Part shown: positions 25,093-33,964 of the stretch, in pieces | Numbering within the stretch: position 1 is the first letter of the stretch | Layout: every line of letters begins with the position of its first letter | Assembly: GCA_002439085.1 (NCBI GenBank) | Contig: DJSW01000006.1 | Location: 1-53,509 of the forward strand | Direction of reading: 5' to 3' | DNA length: 53,509 nt | Source of the DNA: Alphaproteobacteria bacterium UBA6324 | Lineage (GTDB): Bacteria > Pseudomonadota > Alphaproteobacteria > CAAGCB01 > CAG-977 | Notes under the pieces: model-generated | Seen by the model: the letters and a program-made list of their open reading frames with translations, nothing else | Database searches by the model: none | What the model was told of the DNA's origin: nothing | Made by a program: the position numbers and the translations under genes

Positions 25093-25845
25093 ATGAAAGA
25101 AGAATATTTCAAAGAATACTCCTCTTGCCTTGACCGCGACATGGAATTCAAGGTCTATGGCCACGCGGGCAAGCCGGTTCTGGTCTTTCCTCCGGGATGC
25201 GGGCGGTTTTGGCATTACGAACACCACGGCATGGTGAACGTTTGCGCCCCCTATATCGACGACGGGCGGATTCAGCTGTTCTGCATTGACGGCATCGACT
25301 GGGAAAGCTGGGAAAACAAAGGCGGCAATCCCTACGACAATATGCAAATGCAGGAACGCTACTTCAACTACACGGTTGAAGAGTTCATTCCGCGGATCAA
25401 GGAAATCAGCCGCGACGCCAACGGCGGGAAAGAGATCGGGATTCTGGCGACGGGATGTTCCATGGGCGCGACGCACAGCGCGAACACGTTTTTCCGCCGT
25501 CCCGACCTGATCGATTCGGTCATCGCGCTCAGCGGGCTGTATTCGTCCAAATATTTTCTGGGCGATTACATGGACGACACGGTCTATCACAACTGTCCGA
25601 TCTGTTTCCTGCCCGACGTGACGGACGAGGATTACCTGAACCAAATGCGCCGCGCGCGGCTGGTGTTCTGCGTCGGTCAGGGCGCGTGGGAAGATCCCAT
25701 GATCGAAGACACCCTGCGCCTGAAACAAATTCTGGAAGAAAAACGCATTCCGGCGTTTGTCGATGTGTGGGGCAAGGATGTCAACCACGATTGGGATTGG
25801 TGGCAAAAACAGTTGCCCTATTTTCTGGACAAGGTTTTGGCCTGA
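25093..25845 (+). CDS. esterase D-like alpha/beta hydrolase
   Basis: A 250-residue putative serine hydrolase of the esterase D/antigen 85 group (PF00756-like). The nucleophile elbow is GCSMGA, and a His close to the C-terminus is in VNHDWDWWQKQLPYFL, typical of the family. No signal peptide, so cytoplasmic. It is the second gene after the ATP-grasp ligase with AAAGGG upstream of its ATG. I recall this pairing in other gut bacteria, but not a known product. Confidence 0.85.
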   Translation: MKEEYFKEYSSCLDRDMEFKVYGHAGKPVLVFPPGCGRFWHYEHHGMVNVCAPYIDDGRIQLFCIDGIDWESWENKGGNPYDNMQMQERYFNYTVEEFIPRIKEISRDANGGKEIGILATGCSMGATHSANTFFRRPDLIDSVIALSGLYSSKYFLGDYMDDTVYHNCPICFLPDVTDEDYLNQMRRARLVFCVGQGAWEDPMIEDTLRLKQILEEKRIPAFVDVWGKDVNHDWDWWQKQLPYFLDKVLA

Positions 25846-25861
25846 CCGCATCTTTTGACGC

Positions 25862-25893
25862 AAAAGCCCGATCGTTGAACGGTCGGGCTTTTT
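25862..25893 (+). terminator. bidirectional terminator between esterase and Sel1 genes
   Basis: AAAAGCCCGA / TCGGGCTTTT plus an inner CG/CG pair, followed by TTT. It serves the converging esterase and Sel1 genes. Confidence 0.88.
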
Positions 25894-25902
25894 CCATGCG
25901 GG

Positions 25903-26895
25903 TTATTCGCTTTTCTTTTTGGCGGCTTTGATCTTTTCAGCCAGTTTGACGGCCAACGCCTGCCCCTTTTCGATTTCATCGGGCGTCATGGAACGCATCA
26001 ACCGTTCCAGATCCGGCGACACGGCGACCAGATCGGACGCCTGCGGAAACAGCGACGACAGCGCGATCACCAGCCACGCATAGGCTTGCGCGGCGTCCGG
26101 CCGCAAACCGGTGTAAACCGACGCCAGCTTTCGCTGCGCCTCGACATAGCCCGATTCCGCCGCTTTTGTCAGCCAGAACATCGCTTTTTCCGTATCCTGT
26201 TCCACGCCGTCGCCGTTGGCGTACAGCTTGCCCAGCAAAGCCTGCCCCTGCGCGTTTCCGGCATCGGCCGCGATTTGGTACAAACGCGCCGCGCGTTGAA
26301 AATCCCGCGCGGCGCCCCGCCCCGTTTCCGCCATAATCCCCAACGAAACGGCGGCGTCGGCGTCCCCTTGGCGCGCACCGAGTTCCAACCATTCGACGTT
26401 TTCCTTTTTCTGTCCCGCATTGGTGTTTTTTTCGCCCGCCTGACGGTAAACAACGTTCAGCTGTCCCATCGCTTCGCCCGACCCTTTGGCCGCGGCCATT
26501 TCATACCAGACGCGAGCGGCGTTCAGATCCTGCGCGACACCGCGGCGGCCGTATTGATAGATGCGCCCCAACATCACCTGCGCCGGCGCGTATCCCTGCG
26601 CCGCCGATTTTTTCAAAACGGCGACAATCTCCGTGTTCGGGTGGCGGCCATCCGTCGCCTTGTCATAGATCAGAGCCTGATAATACAACGCTTCGGCGTC
26701 GCCGGCCGCGGCGGCCTGTTCGATCCATTTCGCGGCGGCGGTCTCATCCTTTTCGATATCGTAAAAATACCGCCCCAGACGCGACGCCGCGCCAACGTCC
26801 CCGTTCATCGCCCGCGCCCGCAAAGCGTCCGCGTCCGACGCCGACGCCGTTGATGAAAGCAGCAACAGCACCGCGATCAATCCGGCCGGATTCAC
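25903..26895 (-). CDS. exported Sel1-like (TPR) repeat protein
   Basis: A 330-residue protein with an N-terminal signal peptide (AGLIAVLLLLSSTASA) and about six Sel1-like repeats of the type AxxLGxxYxxGxGVxxDxxxAxxWYxxAAxxG. Sel1 repeats are scaffolds for protein contacts in the periplasm or envelope. The start is a GTG at 26895 that overlaps the stop of the pentapeptide gene (GTGA), so translation is likely coupled. It is the last gene of a three-gene envelope operon. Confidence 0.88.
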   Translation of the reverse strand: MNPAGLIAVLLLLSSTASASDADALRARAMNGDVGAASRLGRYFYDIEKDETAAAKWIEQAAAAGDAEALYYQALIYDKATDGRHPNTEIVAVLKKSAAQGYAPAQVMLGRIYQYGRRGVAQDLNAARVWYEMAAAKGSGEAMGQLNVVYRQAGEKNTNAGQKKENVEWLELGARQGDADAAVSLGIMAETGRGAARDFQRAARLYQIAADAGNAQGQALLGKLYANGDGVEQDTEKAMFWLTKAAESGYVEAQRKLASVYTGLRPDAAQAYAWLVIALSSLFPQASDLVAVSPDLERLMRSMTPDEIEKGQALAVKLAEKIKAAKKKSE

Positions 26896-29192
26896 TTTTT
26901 ATCCTCCGGCTTTTTTTCCGGTTTCAGCTCCAGCTTTTCGGAATACGGGATTTCCTCCGTCTGCAATGTCCACGGATTCCAACCGTCGCGGTAAATGCGG
27001 ACTTTTTTCGGTTTCCACACGGGCGTCGGCAGGGTAAACGGTTTGAACAGACGGATTTTGTACGGAAAGCGCGTAAATTCGTCGATCAAAATCTGGTCGA
27101 AAAGGGCGTAAGTCCGATCGGCCAGCGAATTGTGCAGATCCGCGCCGCTGAGGTTCGATCCTGAAAAATCAATTCCCAACAGGTTCGACCGCGACAAATC
27201 GGCCGCGCGCAAATCCGTTCCCGTCAAATCGATCAACCGGTTGCGGTCGCGTTTCAACTTCATATCCGTTAAAACGAACAAAGCCATTTGCACTTCGGGC
27301 GTGACAGGGCTATACGGTTTGAACAAATCGGTTTCCGCGTTCCACGGGCGGTTGCGTTTGATGAACGCCGCCAGAATGTCGATTTGCGAATCGGACAACT
27401 TTTTATCCTTTTGCGCGATGCAGCCCATGGTGCACAGCGCCCAGCCCTGCGCGTCCAAATCCGATTCCGGATTTTCCAAAATCGTCATGGCGCGGACGGC
27501 CAGATTCTGATTGCTCGTCCGTCCCAACAAACGGTCTTCGCACGTCCGGTGCGAACAGGAATAGCGGTCAACGCTTTCCACCGGAACGGGGTTTTCCAAT
27601 TCGATGTCAAACGCGTTCGTTTCATATTCGGACAATCCGTCCGGCAAAACCGTTTCACGGTCGATTTTCACCTGCGCCATTTCTTCGGGCTGGACGTTTT
27701 CCAACGCGCCCATGTCCGCCCCGCCGAAATCCGCGCGGTATCGGGAAACGTCGTGGAACGAAACGTTTTTCAGGAATTTCGCCGTGCGCATATGCGCCCC
27801 TTCGATATAAGAGCGGTCGAACACCGTGTTGCGGAATTTTGCGTCGTAAAAGTAGGCTTCTTTGAAATCGCCGCGTTTGAACATACATTCGTTGCACGAC
27901 ACTTTGTTGAACACGGTTTTGCGCGCCTGTATCTGGTTGAACAGGACGTTGTCGAATTCGGCGTTTGAAAAATTGGCGCCGTTCGCGCGCACGCGTCCGC
28001 CGCGAATATCCATCCAGTGCGTGTTTTGCAAAACGGCGTCGTTGAACACGGCCTGCGTCAAATTCACGTCGCGGAACTGGGCGTTTTGCAAATCGGCGCC
28101 GTCGAATCCGGCAGCCTCCGCTTCAACCTGATAAAAATGCGTATCCTTCATTCGCGCCTTGAAAAATAACGCGCCGTTCAGCCGCGTTCCTTGGAAATAC
28201 GCGTTTTCCATATCCGCCCGCCCGAAATTGGAATCGGACAGGTTCACTTCGGAAAAGGTCGCTTCGTGGAAATAGGAACCGGTGAAATCCGTGTTGCCCA
28301 GCTCGCCTTTGATGAAATCGACCTTGTCGAAATTCACGCCGGCCAAGTTCAAAGACGGGCATTTTTTGGTATCGAAAACCGTTTCCAGATATTCGACGGA
28401 CAGCTGGACGGCCGAACGCACCTTCACATCGTTGTTGACCGGCGTATAGTACGCGGCCGGCCACGGGTGGCATTGACGCAAATATCCGGCGACGGCCGAT
28501 TTCATATCGCAATCGGTCGTTCCGTCCGTCAGTTTTCCGTTCGCCGTCATCCAATACGCCGTCGGCAAAACGACGTTGGCGTCCATGGAACAGTTTTCCA
28601 GCTGGTCGAGAATCCATCCCGTCCATTTTTCCATGTCCCGCGGGCGTTTGTCGTTTTGATCGACGGGCGGTTTCACCGGACGGTACGGCGCAACGACCGG
28701 CCGTTCCCTTTGTTCTCTGGCGATCGCCTTGACGGGGTTTTTCAACGGAAAGACGCGCACCTTGTCCGATGTCACGCTTTCGGGCAGACCGGCGACAGGC
28801 TTCGGCATCGGAACGTCCTTGCCGTCCGTTTGCGCCCCCTTGCCGCGCTGTTGCGGCAAAATCAGAACGCGGGCGGGCAGCAAAATGTTTTGCGCCGCCT
28901 GTTCGACGGTCACGTTCCCCTTGTCCAACAAAGACACGCCGGCGGGTGTCGGGATGCCGTGCTTTTCCTGATTCGCATCCTTTTTCCCGATTTCAGGCGC
29001 GCGCACACCGGCGGACACGCCGTCGGCGGGCAGCGGAGTCGGAACGGCTTCCTGCAGCGAATTGATTTCCGCCGTGTTTTGAACGGGCAGGAAAAAAATG
29101 ACGACGTTTTTCGGTTCCACCGCGGCGACGGCGACGGCGGACGCCAGCGCGAAAGCCGCGACGGGCAACAGTTTTCTATACTTTTTTGACAT
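26892..29192 (-). CDS. exported pentapeptide-repeat protein
   Basis: A 766-residue protein with a signal peptide (LLPVAAFALASAVAVAA), a Pro-rich variable region (about 40-190), then a long right-handed beta-helix of A(D/N)LxX pentapeptides (about 290-490, for example FTGSYFHEATFSEVNLSDSN), a middle segment with conserved Cys residues, and a second short run (LIDLTGTDLRAADLSRSN, about 660-690). Its periplasmic location and size set it apart from the small Qnr/MfpA gyrase mimics. It overlaps its neighbours on both sides. Function unknown; a scaffold role with the Sel1 protein is plausible. Confidence 0.85.
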   Translation of the reverse strand: MSKKYRKLLPVAAFALASAVAVAAVEPKNVVIFFLPVQNTAEINSLQEAVPTPLPADGVSAGVRAPEIGKKDANQEKHGIPTPAGVSLLDKGNVTVEQAAQNILLPARVLILPQQRGKGAQTDGKDVPMPKPVAGLPESVTSDKVRVFPLKNPVKAIAREQRERPVVAPYRPVKPPVDQNDKRPRDMEKWTGWILDQLENCSMDANVVLPTAYWMTANGKLTDGTTDCDMKSAVAGYLRQCHPWPAAYYTPVNNDVKVRSAVQLSVEYLETVFDTKKCPSLNLAGVNFDKVDFIKGELGNTDFTGSYFHEATFSEVNLSDSNFGRADMENAYFQGTRLNGALFFKARMKDTHFYQVEAEAAGFDGADLQNAQFRDVNLTQAVFNDAVLQNTHWMDIRGGRVRANGANFSNAEFDNVLFNQIQARKTVFNKVSCNECMFKRGDFKEAYFYDAKFRNTVFDRSYIEGAHMRTAKFLKNVSFHDVSRYRADFGGADMGALENVQPEEMAQVKIDRETVLPDGLSEYETNAFDIELENPVPVESVDRYSCSHRTCEDRLLGRTSNQNLAVRAMTILENPESDLDAQGWALCTMGCIAQKDKKLSDSQIDILAAFIKRNRPWNAETDLFKPYSPVTPEVQMALFVLTDMKLKRDRNRLIDLTGTDLRAADLSRSNLLGIDFSGSNLSGADLHNSLADRTYALFDQILIDEFTRFPYKIRLFKPFTLPTPVWKPKKVRIYRDGWNPWTLQTEEIPYSEKLELKPEKKPEDKK

Positions 29193-29634
29193 TTCTTTCC
29201 ACCGTCGGCAAACCTTGACGCAACCAGTTCGACACGCCGTAATTCAAAATAGCGACGTTGGCGAACCCCTTTTGTTTCAAAACGCAATAAGCTTTGAACA
29301 CGCTGTTTTCATCGCGCAATCCGGTCAAAACGACGGGCGTGTCCTTAAACCCCGCCAACCGGTCGGCCGTTTCCGATATGCGGATCATGAATTCCCCGAA
29401 CGGCAGATTGATCGCATGGTCGATATGGCCGAACATATTGTAAAACTCGCCCTGCGTCCGCAAGTCGATCAACAGCAGATCCTCTTTCGCGGAAAGCTTT
29501 TTTTCCAAATCCTTCGGTTCGATGTAGGCGACGTTCCGTCCGCGCAGCATCCGTTTCAGCCGCGGATACACGAACCGCATAAAGCAATAGGCGGCCAGCG
29601 CGACAATCAAAAAAGATTTAAAATTTCCGTTCAT
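29176..29634 (-). CDS. membrane-anchored rhodanese-like protein lacking the catalytic Cys
   Basis: A 152-residue protein with an N-terminal membrane anchor (FLIVALAAYCFMRFVY) and a rhodanese domain (LLLIDLRTQGEFYNMFGHIDHAINLP). The active-site loop, normally CxxGxRS, reads TGLRDEN from Thr104, so the sulfur-accepting Cys is missing and the protein is probably a non-catalytic binding module. The start at 29634 follows GGGAAAG. Its end overlaps the pentapeptide gene by 17 bp, so it is the first gene of the envelope operon. Confidence 0.82.
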   Translation of the reverse strand: MNGNFKSFLIVALAAYCFMRFVYPRLKRMLRGRNVAYIEPKDLEKKLSAKEDLLLIDLRTQGEFYNMFGHIDHAINLPFGEFMIRISETADRLAGFKDTPVVLTGLRDENSVFKAYCVLKQKGFANVAILNYGVSNWLRQGLPTVERNVKKV

Positions 29635-29731
29635 TTTCTTTCCCGCAAAAAAATATGTTTGTTTCGGTTCAGGGTTATATCTAAGATAGACAATCAACTA
29701 TAAACCGATTCTGTTCGAGGATAAAGAAAAG

Positions 29732-31096
29732 ATGACACAAAAACCGATCACCGTCGTCGGCGCGGGGCTGGCGGGATGCGAATCCGCTTGGCAGATCGCG
29801 CGCGCGGGCATTCCCGTCGTGTTAAAGGAAATGCGTCCGAAACGGCAGACGCCGGCGCATAAAACGGCGAATCCGGCGGAACTGGTGTGTTCCAATTCCC
29901 TGCGTTCAGACGATCCCATGCACAACGCCGTCGGTTTGCTGCACGAGGAAATGCGCCGGTGCGGTTCGCTGATCATGGCAGCGGCGGACGCGTCAAGCGT
30001 TCCGGCGGGCGGGGCTTTGGCGGTTGATCGCGACGTGTTTTCCGGCATGATTGAACAAAAGTTGCGCGAACATCCGCTGATCACCATGGAAACGGCGGAG
30101 CTGACCGACCTGCCCGATGAAAACGCGGGTCTGCACGTCATCGCGACGGGGCCTTTGACGACGCCCGAATTGGCGGAAAAGATTCAAGCGGTCGCGGGCG
30201 GCGAAGACCTGCTGCACTTTTTCGACGCGATCGCGCCGATCGTGACGGCGGAATCCGTCGATATGGAAAAGGCGTGGAAACAATCCCGCTATGACAAAGG
30301 CGACGGCGACGATTATATCAACTGTCCCATGACGCGCGAAGAATACGACGCGTTCATTGACAACCTGTTGGCGGGTGAAAAGGTCGCGTTCAAGGAGTGG
30401 GAGAAAAACACCCCGTATTTCGAGGGATGCCTGCCGATCGAGGTCATGGCGGAACGCGGCCGCGAAACGCTGGCGTTCGGCCCGATGAAACCCGTCGGAT
30501 TAATGAATCCGCACACAAATTCGCGCCCTTACGCCGTCGTTCAGCTGCGCAAGGAAAACCGGCAGGGAACTTTGCTGAATCTGGTCGGTTTTCAAACAAA
30601 GCTGACCTACGGCGAACAGAAACGGATTTTCAAAACGATTCCGGGGCTGGAAAACGCAACGTTCGTGCGTTACGGCGGCATTCACCGCAACACGTTCATC
30701 TGTTCGCCCAAAGTGCTGGACGAAACGTTGCGGTTGAAAACGCGTCCGAACATCCGGTTCGCGGGACAGGTCACGGGGTGCGAAGGTTATGTCGAAAGCG
30801 CGAGCGTCGGATTGCTGGCGGGGTTGTTCGCGGCGTGGGAAACCGTCGGGAAACCGGCCGTTTTGCCGCCGGAAACGACGGCGTTGGGCGCGATGCTGCG
30901 CCACATCACCGTCAACGCGAACGAAGAATGCTTTCAACCGATGAACATCAACTTCGGCCTGATTCCGCCCCCGCCCGTTCCGGAAGGAAAGCGCAAGATC
31001 AAAGGGCTTGACCGCAAACGCGCCCAAAGCGAGCGGGCTTTGGCGGATTTGGACGAATGGATCGCAAAGGCAGGTGTCAATGACCGATCGAATTAA
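29732..31096 (+). CDS. trmFO: methylenetetrahydrofolate-tRNA-(uracil-5-)-methyltransferase TrmFO
   Basis: A 454-residue FAD enzyme that makes m5U54 in tRNA with methylene-THF. The FAD site is VVGAGLAGCESAW. The family signatures ELVCSNSLRSDDP and NCPMTREEYDAF hold the two catalytic Cys residues, and PMNINFGLIPP lies near the C-terminus. GAGGATAAAG precedes the ATG. Its last 17 bp overlap hpnC. Confidence 0.96.
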   Translation: MTQKPITVVGAGLAGCESAWQIARAGIPVVLKEMRPKRQTPAHKTANPAELVCSNSLRSDDPMHNAVGLLHEEMRRCGSLIMAAADASSVPAGGALAVDRDVFSGMIEQKLREHPLITMETAELTDLPDENAGLHVIATGPLTTPELAEKIQAVAGGEDLLHFFDAIAPIVTAESVDMEKAWKQSRYDKGDGDDYINCPMTREEYDAFIDNLLAGEKVAFKEWEKNTPYFEGCLPIEVMAERGRETLAFGPMKPVGLMNPHTNSRPYAVVQLRKENRQGTLLNLVGFQTKLTYGEQKRIFKTIPGLENATFVRYGGIHRNTFICSPKVLDETLRLKTRPNIRFAGQVTGCEGYVESASVGLLAGLFAAWETVGKPAVLPPETTALGAMLRHITVNANEECFQPMNINFGLIPPPPVPEGKRKIKGLDRKRAQSERALADLDEWIAKAGVNDRSN

Positions 31097-31970
31097 AAGA
31101 ACGAAAGACGCGGACGGCGAAAACTTTCCCGTCGGATCGCGCTTGATCCCGAAAAAACTGCGCCCGCACGTCGCGGCGTTTTACGATTTCGCGCGCACGG
31201 CGGACGACATCGCCGATTCGACCGAAATTTCCGGCGAGGAAAAGCTGGAACGGTTGAACCGGATGGAACGGGTTTTGCTGGGGCAAGAGGACGCGGACGA
31301 TGAAACGAAATGCGCCGAAACCTTGAAAAAATCGCTGGAGGAATGCGGCGTCACCAACCAACACGCGCTGGATATGTTAAAAGCGTTCCGTCAGGACAGC
31401 GAAGGCCACCACACCTACCACACTTGGGAGGACGTGATGGCCTATTGCCGTTGGTCGGCGGGCAGCGTCGGGCGCTTCATGCTGGATCTGCACGGGGAAA
31501 ATCCGACGGCGTACTGGCCGTCCGACGCGCTGTGCGCCGCGTTGCAAATGAACAACCATTTGCAGGATTGCAAACAGGATTATCAGGAAAAGCACCGCAT
31601 CTACCTGCCCAAAGACTGGTTCAAAGACGCCGAAATCAAATACGAGGCGTTGGACGACAGCCAGACTTGCGCCGCGCTGCAAACCGTGTTCAACCGCGTG
31701 ACCGATGCGATCGAGGGATTGCTGGTCGAAGGGTCGTCCCTACCTTTGGTCGTCACGAACCGCGGCCTGCGCATGGAGGTGTGCGTCATTTTCCGTTTGG
31801 CACAGCGGCTGGTCAAGCGGTTGAAACGCAACGACATTTTGCACCGCAAGGTCGGATTAAAGAAAACGGATTGGATCATCGCGTGTCTGCTGGGTGTCGC
31901 CGGCGGGCTGAGAAGAAAGAAAATATCATGCATCAGGAAAAAAGATCTGAAACCGCCGAAAAAGAAATAA
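31080..31970 (+). CDS. hpnC: squalene synthase-like HpnC
   Basis: A 296-residue prenyltransferase. In the HpnCDE pathway HpnC turns presqualene diphosphate into hydroxysqualene. The two Asp-rich motifs are DFARTADDIAD (about 35-45) and NHLQDCKQDYQ (about 158-168). The C-terminus is basic. The ATG at 31080 lies inside the end of trmFO with GGCAGG upstream. The frame runs 43 bp into hpnD, so the genes are translationally coupled. Confidence 0.93.
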   Translation: MTDRIKRTKDADGENFPVGSRLIPKKLRPHVAAFYDFARTADDIADSTEISGEEKLERLNRMERVLLGQEDADDETKCAETLKKSLEECGVTNQHALDMLKAFRQDSEGHHTYHTWEDVMAYCRWSAGSVGRFMLDLHGENPTAYWPSDALCAALQMNNHLQDCKQDYQEKHRIYLPKDWFKDAEIKYEALDDSQTCAALQTVFNRVTDAIEGLLVEGSSLPLVVTNRGLRMEVCVIFRLAQRLVKRLKRNDILHRKVGLKKTDWIIACLLGVAGGLRRKKISCIRKKDLKPPKKK

Positions 31971-32812
31971 CCGCGCAGGTCAACGCGATCGTCAAAGCGT
32001 CGGGATCGTCGTTTTATCCCGCGATGAAACTGCTGTGCCGCGAAAAACGCGACGCCATGTACGCGATTTACGCGTTTTGCCGCGAAATCGACGATATCGC
32101 CGACGAACCCGCGCCTTTGAACGAAAAGAAACAGCGGCTGCAAATCTGGCGCGACGACATTGAACGCGTGTATGACGGCGTCGAACCCGAATCGACCGTC
32201 GCAAAGGCTTTGATCGCGCCGGTCAAACGTTTTTCCCTGCCGAAATCCGAATTCATCGAATTGATCGACGGCATGGAAATGGACATCCCCGACGGAATGC
32301 GCGCGCCGACGATGACGGAACTGCAGCTGTACTGCCGCCGCGTCGCGGGAGCGGTCGGAATGTTGTCCGTCTGCGTGTTTGGCGATTTTTCCCCGACGGC
32401 GCAACGGTTCGCGATCACGCTGGGCGAAGCGTTGCAGCTGACGAACATCCTGCGCGATATGGAAGAGGATATGGAACTGGGGCGGTTGTATATGCCGCGC
32501 GAATGTCTGGATCTGGCCGGAATCGCAATCACGGACGACACGGCACTGAGCAGCGTTTTAAGCGATCCGAACCTGAAAATCGCGCGGCGGGAGCTGGCCA
32601 AGCAGGCCGCCCTGCGCTTTACGGAGGCCGACGCCGCTCTGGACGAACTGGACGGGCGGAAAATGAAGCCCGCCGTCATTATGAAAGACGTTTACAAAAA
32701 AATCTTTGACATGATGGAAAAGCGCGGCTGGGACGTTTTATTCCCCCGCCCGAAACCGTCCAAAGCCTTTGTCGTTTGGACGGCTTTGCGCGTCACCCTG
32801 TTCGGGAAATAA
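31928..32812 (+). CDS. hpnD: presqualene diphosphate synthase HpnD
   Basis: A 294-residue enzyme that condenses two farnesyl diphosphates to presqualene diphosphate. Asp-rich motifs are YAFCREIDDIADE and LTNILRDMEEDMELGRLY, and the family's VAGAVGMLS segment is present. The start lies within the last codons of hpnC. No shc (squalene-hopene cyclase) gene is nearby, so hopanoid production must rely on a distant gene, or squalene is the end product. Confidence 0.95.
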   Translation: MHQEKRSETAEKEITAQVNAIVKASGSSFYPAMKLLCREKRDAMYAIYAFCREIDDIADEPAPLNEKKQRLQIWRDDIERVYDGVEPESTVAKALIAPVKRFSLPKSEFIELIDGMEMDIPDGMRAPTMTELQLYCRRVAGAVGMLSVCVFGDFSPTAQRFAITLGEALQLTNILRDMEEDMELGRLYMPRECLDLAGIAITDDTALSSVLSDPNLKIARRELAKQAALRFTEADAALDELDGRKMKPAVIMKDVYKKIFDMMEKRGWDVLFPRPKPSKAFVVWTALRVTLFGK

Positions 32813-32815
32813 CCC

Positions 32816-33904
32816 ATGACCGTCCACGTCGTCGGCGCCGGAATGGCGGGACTGTCCGCCGCTTTCACCCTGACAAAGGCGGGCGTTCCCGTCGTCGTCC
32901 ACGAATCCGCGGCGCGCGCGGGCGGGCGGTGCTGTTCCTTTTTCGACAAACGGCTGAACGCGTTGATTGACGCCGGAACGCATTTGATGTTGGGGGCGAA
33001 CACGGCTTTGCTGGCGATGCTGACCGAATGTCCGACGCGGACGCCGCTGAAAAACGTCGGCACGAAAATGTTGTTTTTCAGAAAGGGCGGAACGCGTTTC
33101 GACATCGACACCGCGCGCCCGCTGTCCGCCGCCGCGCATTTGCCGGAACTGTATCCCCTGCTGTGCGAATCCGTGATGAACACCCCCGCGCGCCAAGCCG
33201 ACGCAGTGATGTTTTTAAAAACGGCGATCAAGTGTTTCGGCGCGAAAAACGGCGCGGTCTATCTGGCCGATCCGTCGTTGCACGACAGCGTCGTCGCCCC
33301 TGTCGAACAATATTTGAAACAACGCAGCGTCGTTTTCCGTTTCGGACGGCGTTTACGGCGCGTCAGGGAAAACCGCCTGATCTTCTTTGACGGCGAAGAA
33401 ATCGAACTGAGCAACGGCGACAAAGCGATTTTGGCGGTCAGCCCGGACGGCCTGTCGCGCCTGATCGTCGGCGCGCCGGAATTTCCGCATCAAACGATCG
33501 TCAACCTGCATTACAAAACGGCCGCCGCAATGCCCGCGCCGTTTTTCGGAATGGTCGGCATGACGGGGCATTGGGGCTTTGCCAAAAACGGCATCGTGTC
33601 GGTCACGATCAGCGCGGCGAACGACCTGACCGCGCGTTATTCCGCCGACGCTCTGGCCGGATTGGTGTGGCACGATCTGGCGCGAATTTTGAAAACGGAC
33701 GAGGTCGCGCCGCCTTTCCGCACCGTTTTGGAAAAAAGGGCGACGATCCTGCAAACCCGCGCCGTCAACCGGTCACGGTTGTCCCAAAACATCGGTTCCG
33801 ACACCGTTTTCATCGCGGGCGACGCGACGGCGACCGCCCTGCCCTGCACAATCGAAGGCGCGGTGCGTTCCGGCATTGCGGCGGCGCGGGCGGCTTTAAA
33901 CTAA
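32816..33904 (+). CDS. hpnE: hydroxysqualene dehydroxylase HpnE
   Basis: A 362-residue FAD-dependent amine-oxidase-fold enzyme that reduces hydroxysqualene to squalene. The dinucleotide-binding motif VVGAGMAGLSAAFTLTKAG is at the N-terminus, ARAGGRCCSFFD follows, and FIAGDATATALPCTIEGAV is the C-terminal FAD contact. It starts 3 bp after hpnD. It is shorter than most HpnE proteins (about 420), with the shortfall in the substrate-binding middle. Confidence 0.9.
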   Translation: MTVHVVGAGMAGLSAAFTLTKAGVPVVVHESAARAGGRCCSFFDKRLNALIDAGTHLMLGANTALLAMLTECPTRTPLKNVGTKMLFFRKGGTRFDIDTARPLSAAAHLPELYPLLCESVMNTPARQADAVMFLKTAIKCFGAKNGAVYLADPSLHDSVVAPVEQYLKQRSVVFRFGRRLRRVRENRLIFFDGEEIELSNGDKAILAVSPDGLSRLIVGAPEFPHQTIVNLHYKTAAAMPAPFFGMVGMTGHWGFAKNGIVSVTISAANDLTARYSADALAGLVWHDLARILKTDEVAPPFRTVLEKRATILQTRAVNRSRLSQNIGSDTVFIAGDATATALPCTIEGAVRSGIAAARAALN

Positions 33905-33912
33905 AAGCGATT

Positions 33913-33941
33913 TTGACATCGCGATCCGAAAACGAGACAAT
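33913..33941 (+). promoter_or_regulatory. promoter of sodB
   Basis: TTGACA (33913-33918), 17-bp spacer, GACAAT (33936-33941). The start site would be near 33948, 17 bp before the ATG. Confidence 0.8.
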
Positions 33942-33964
33942 AATCAAAAAAGAAAGGATCGCCC

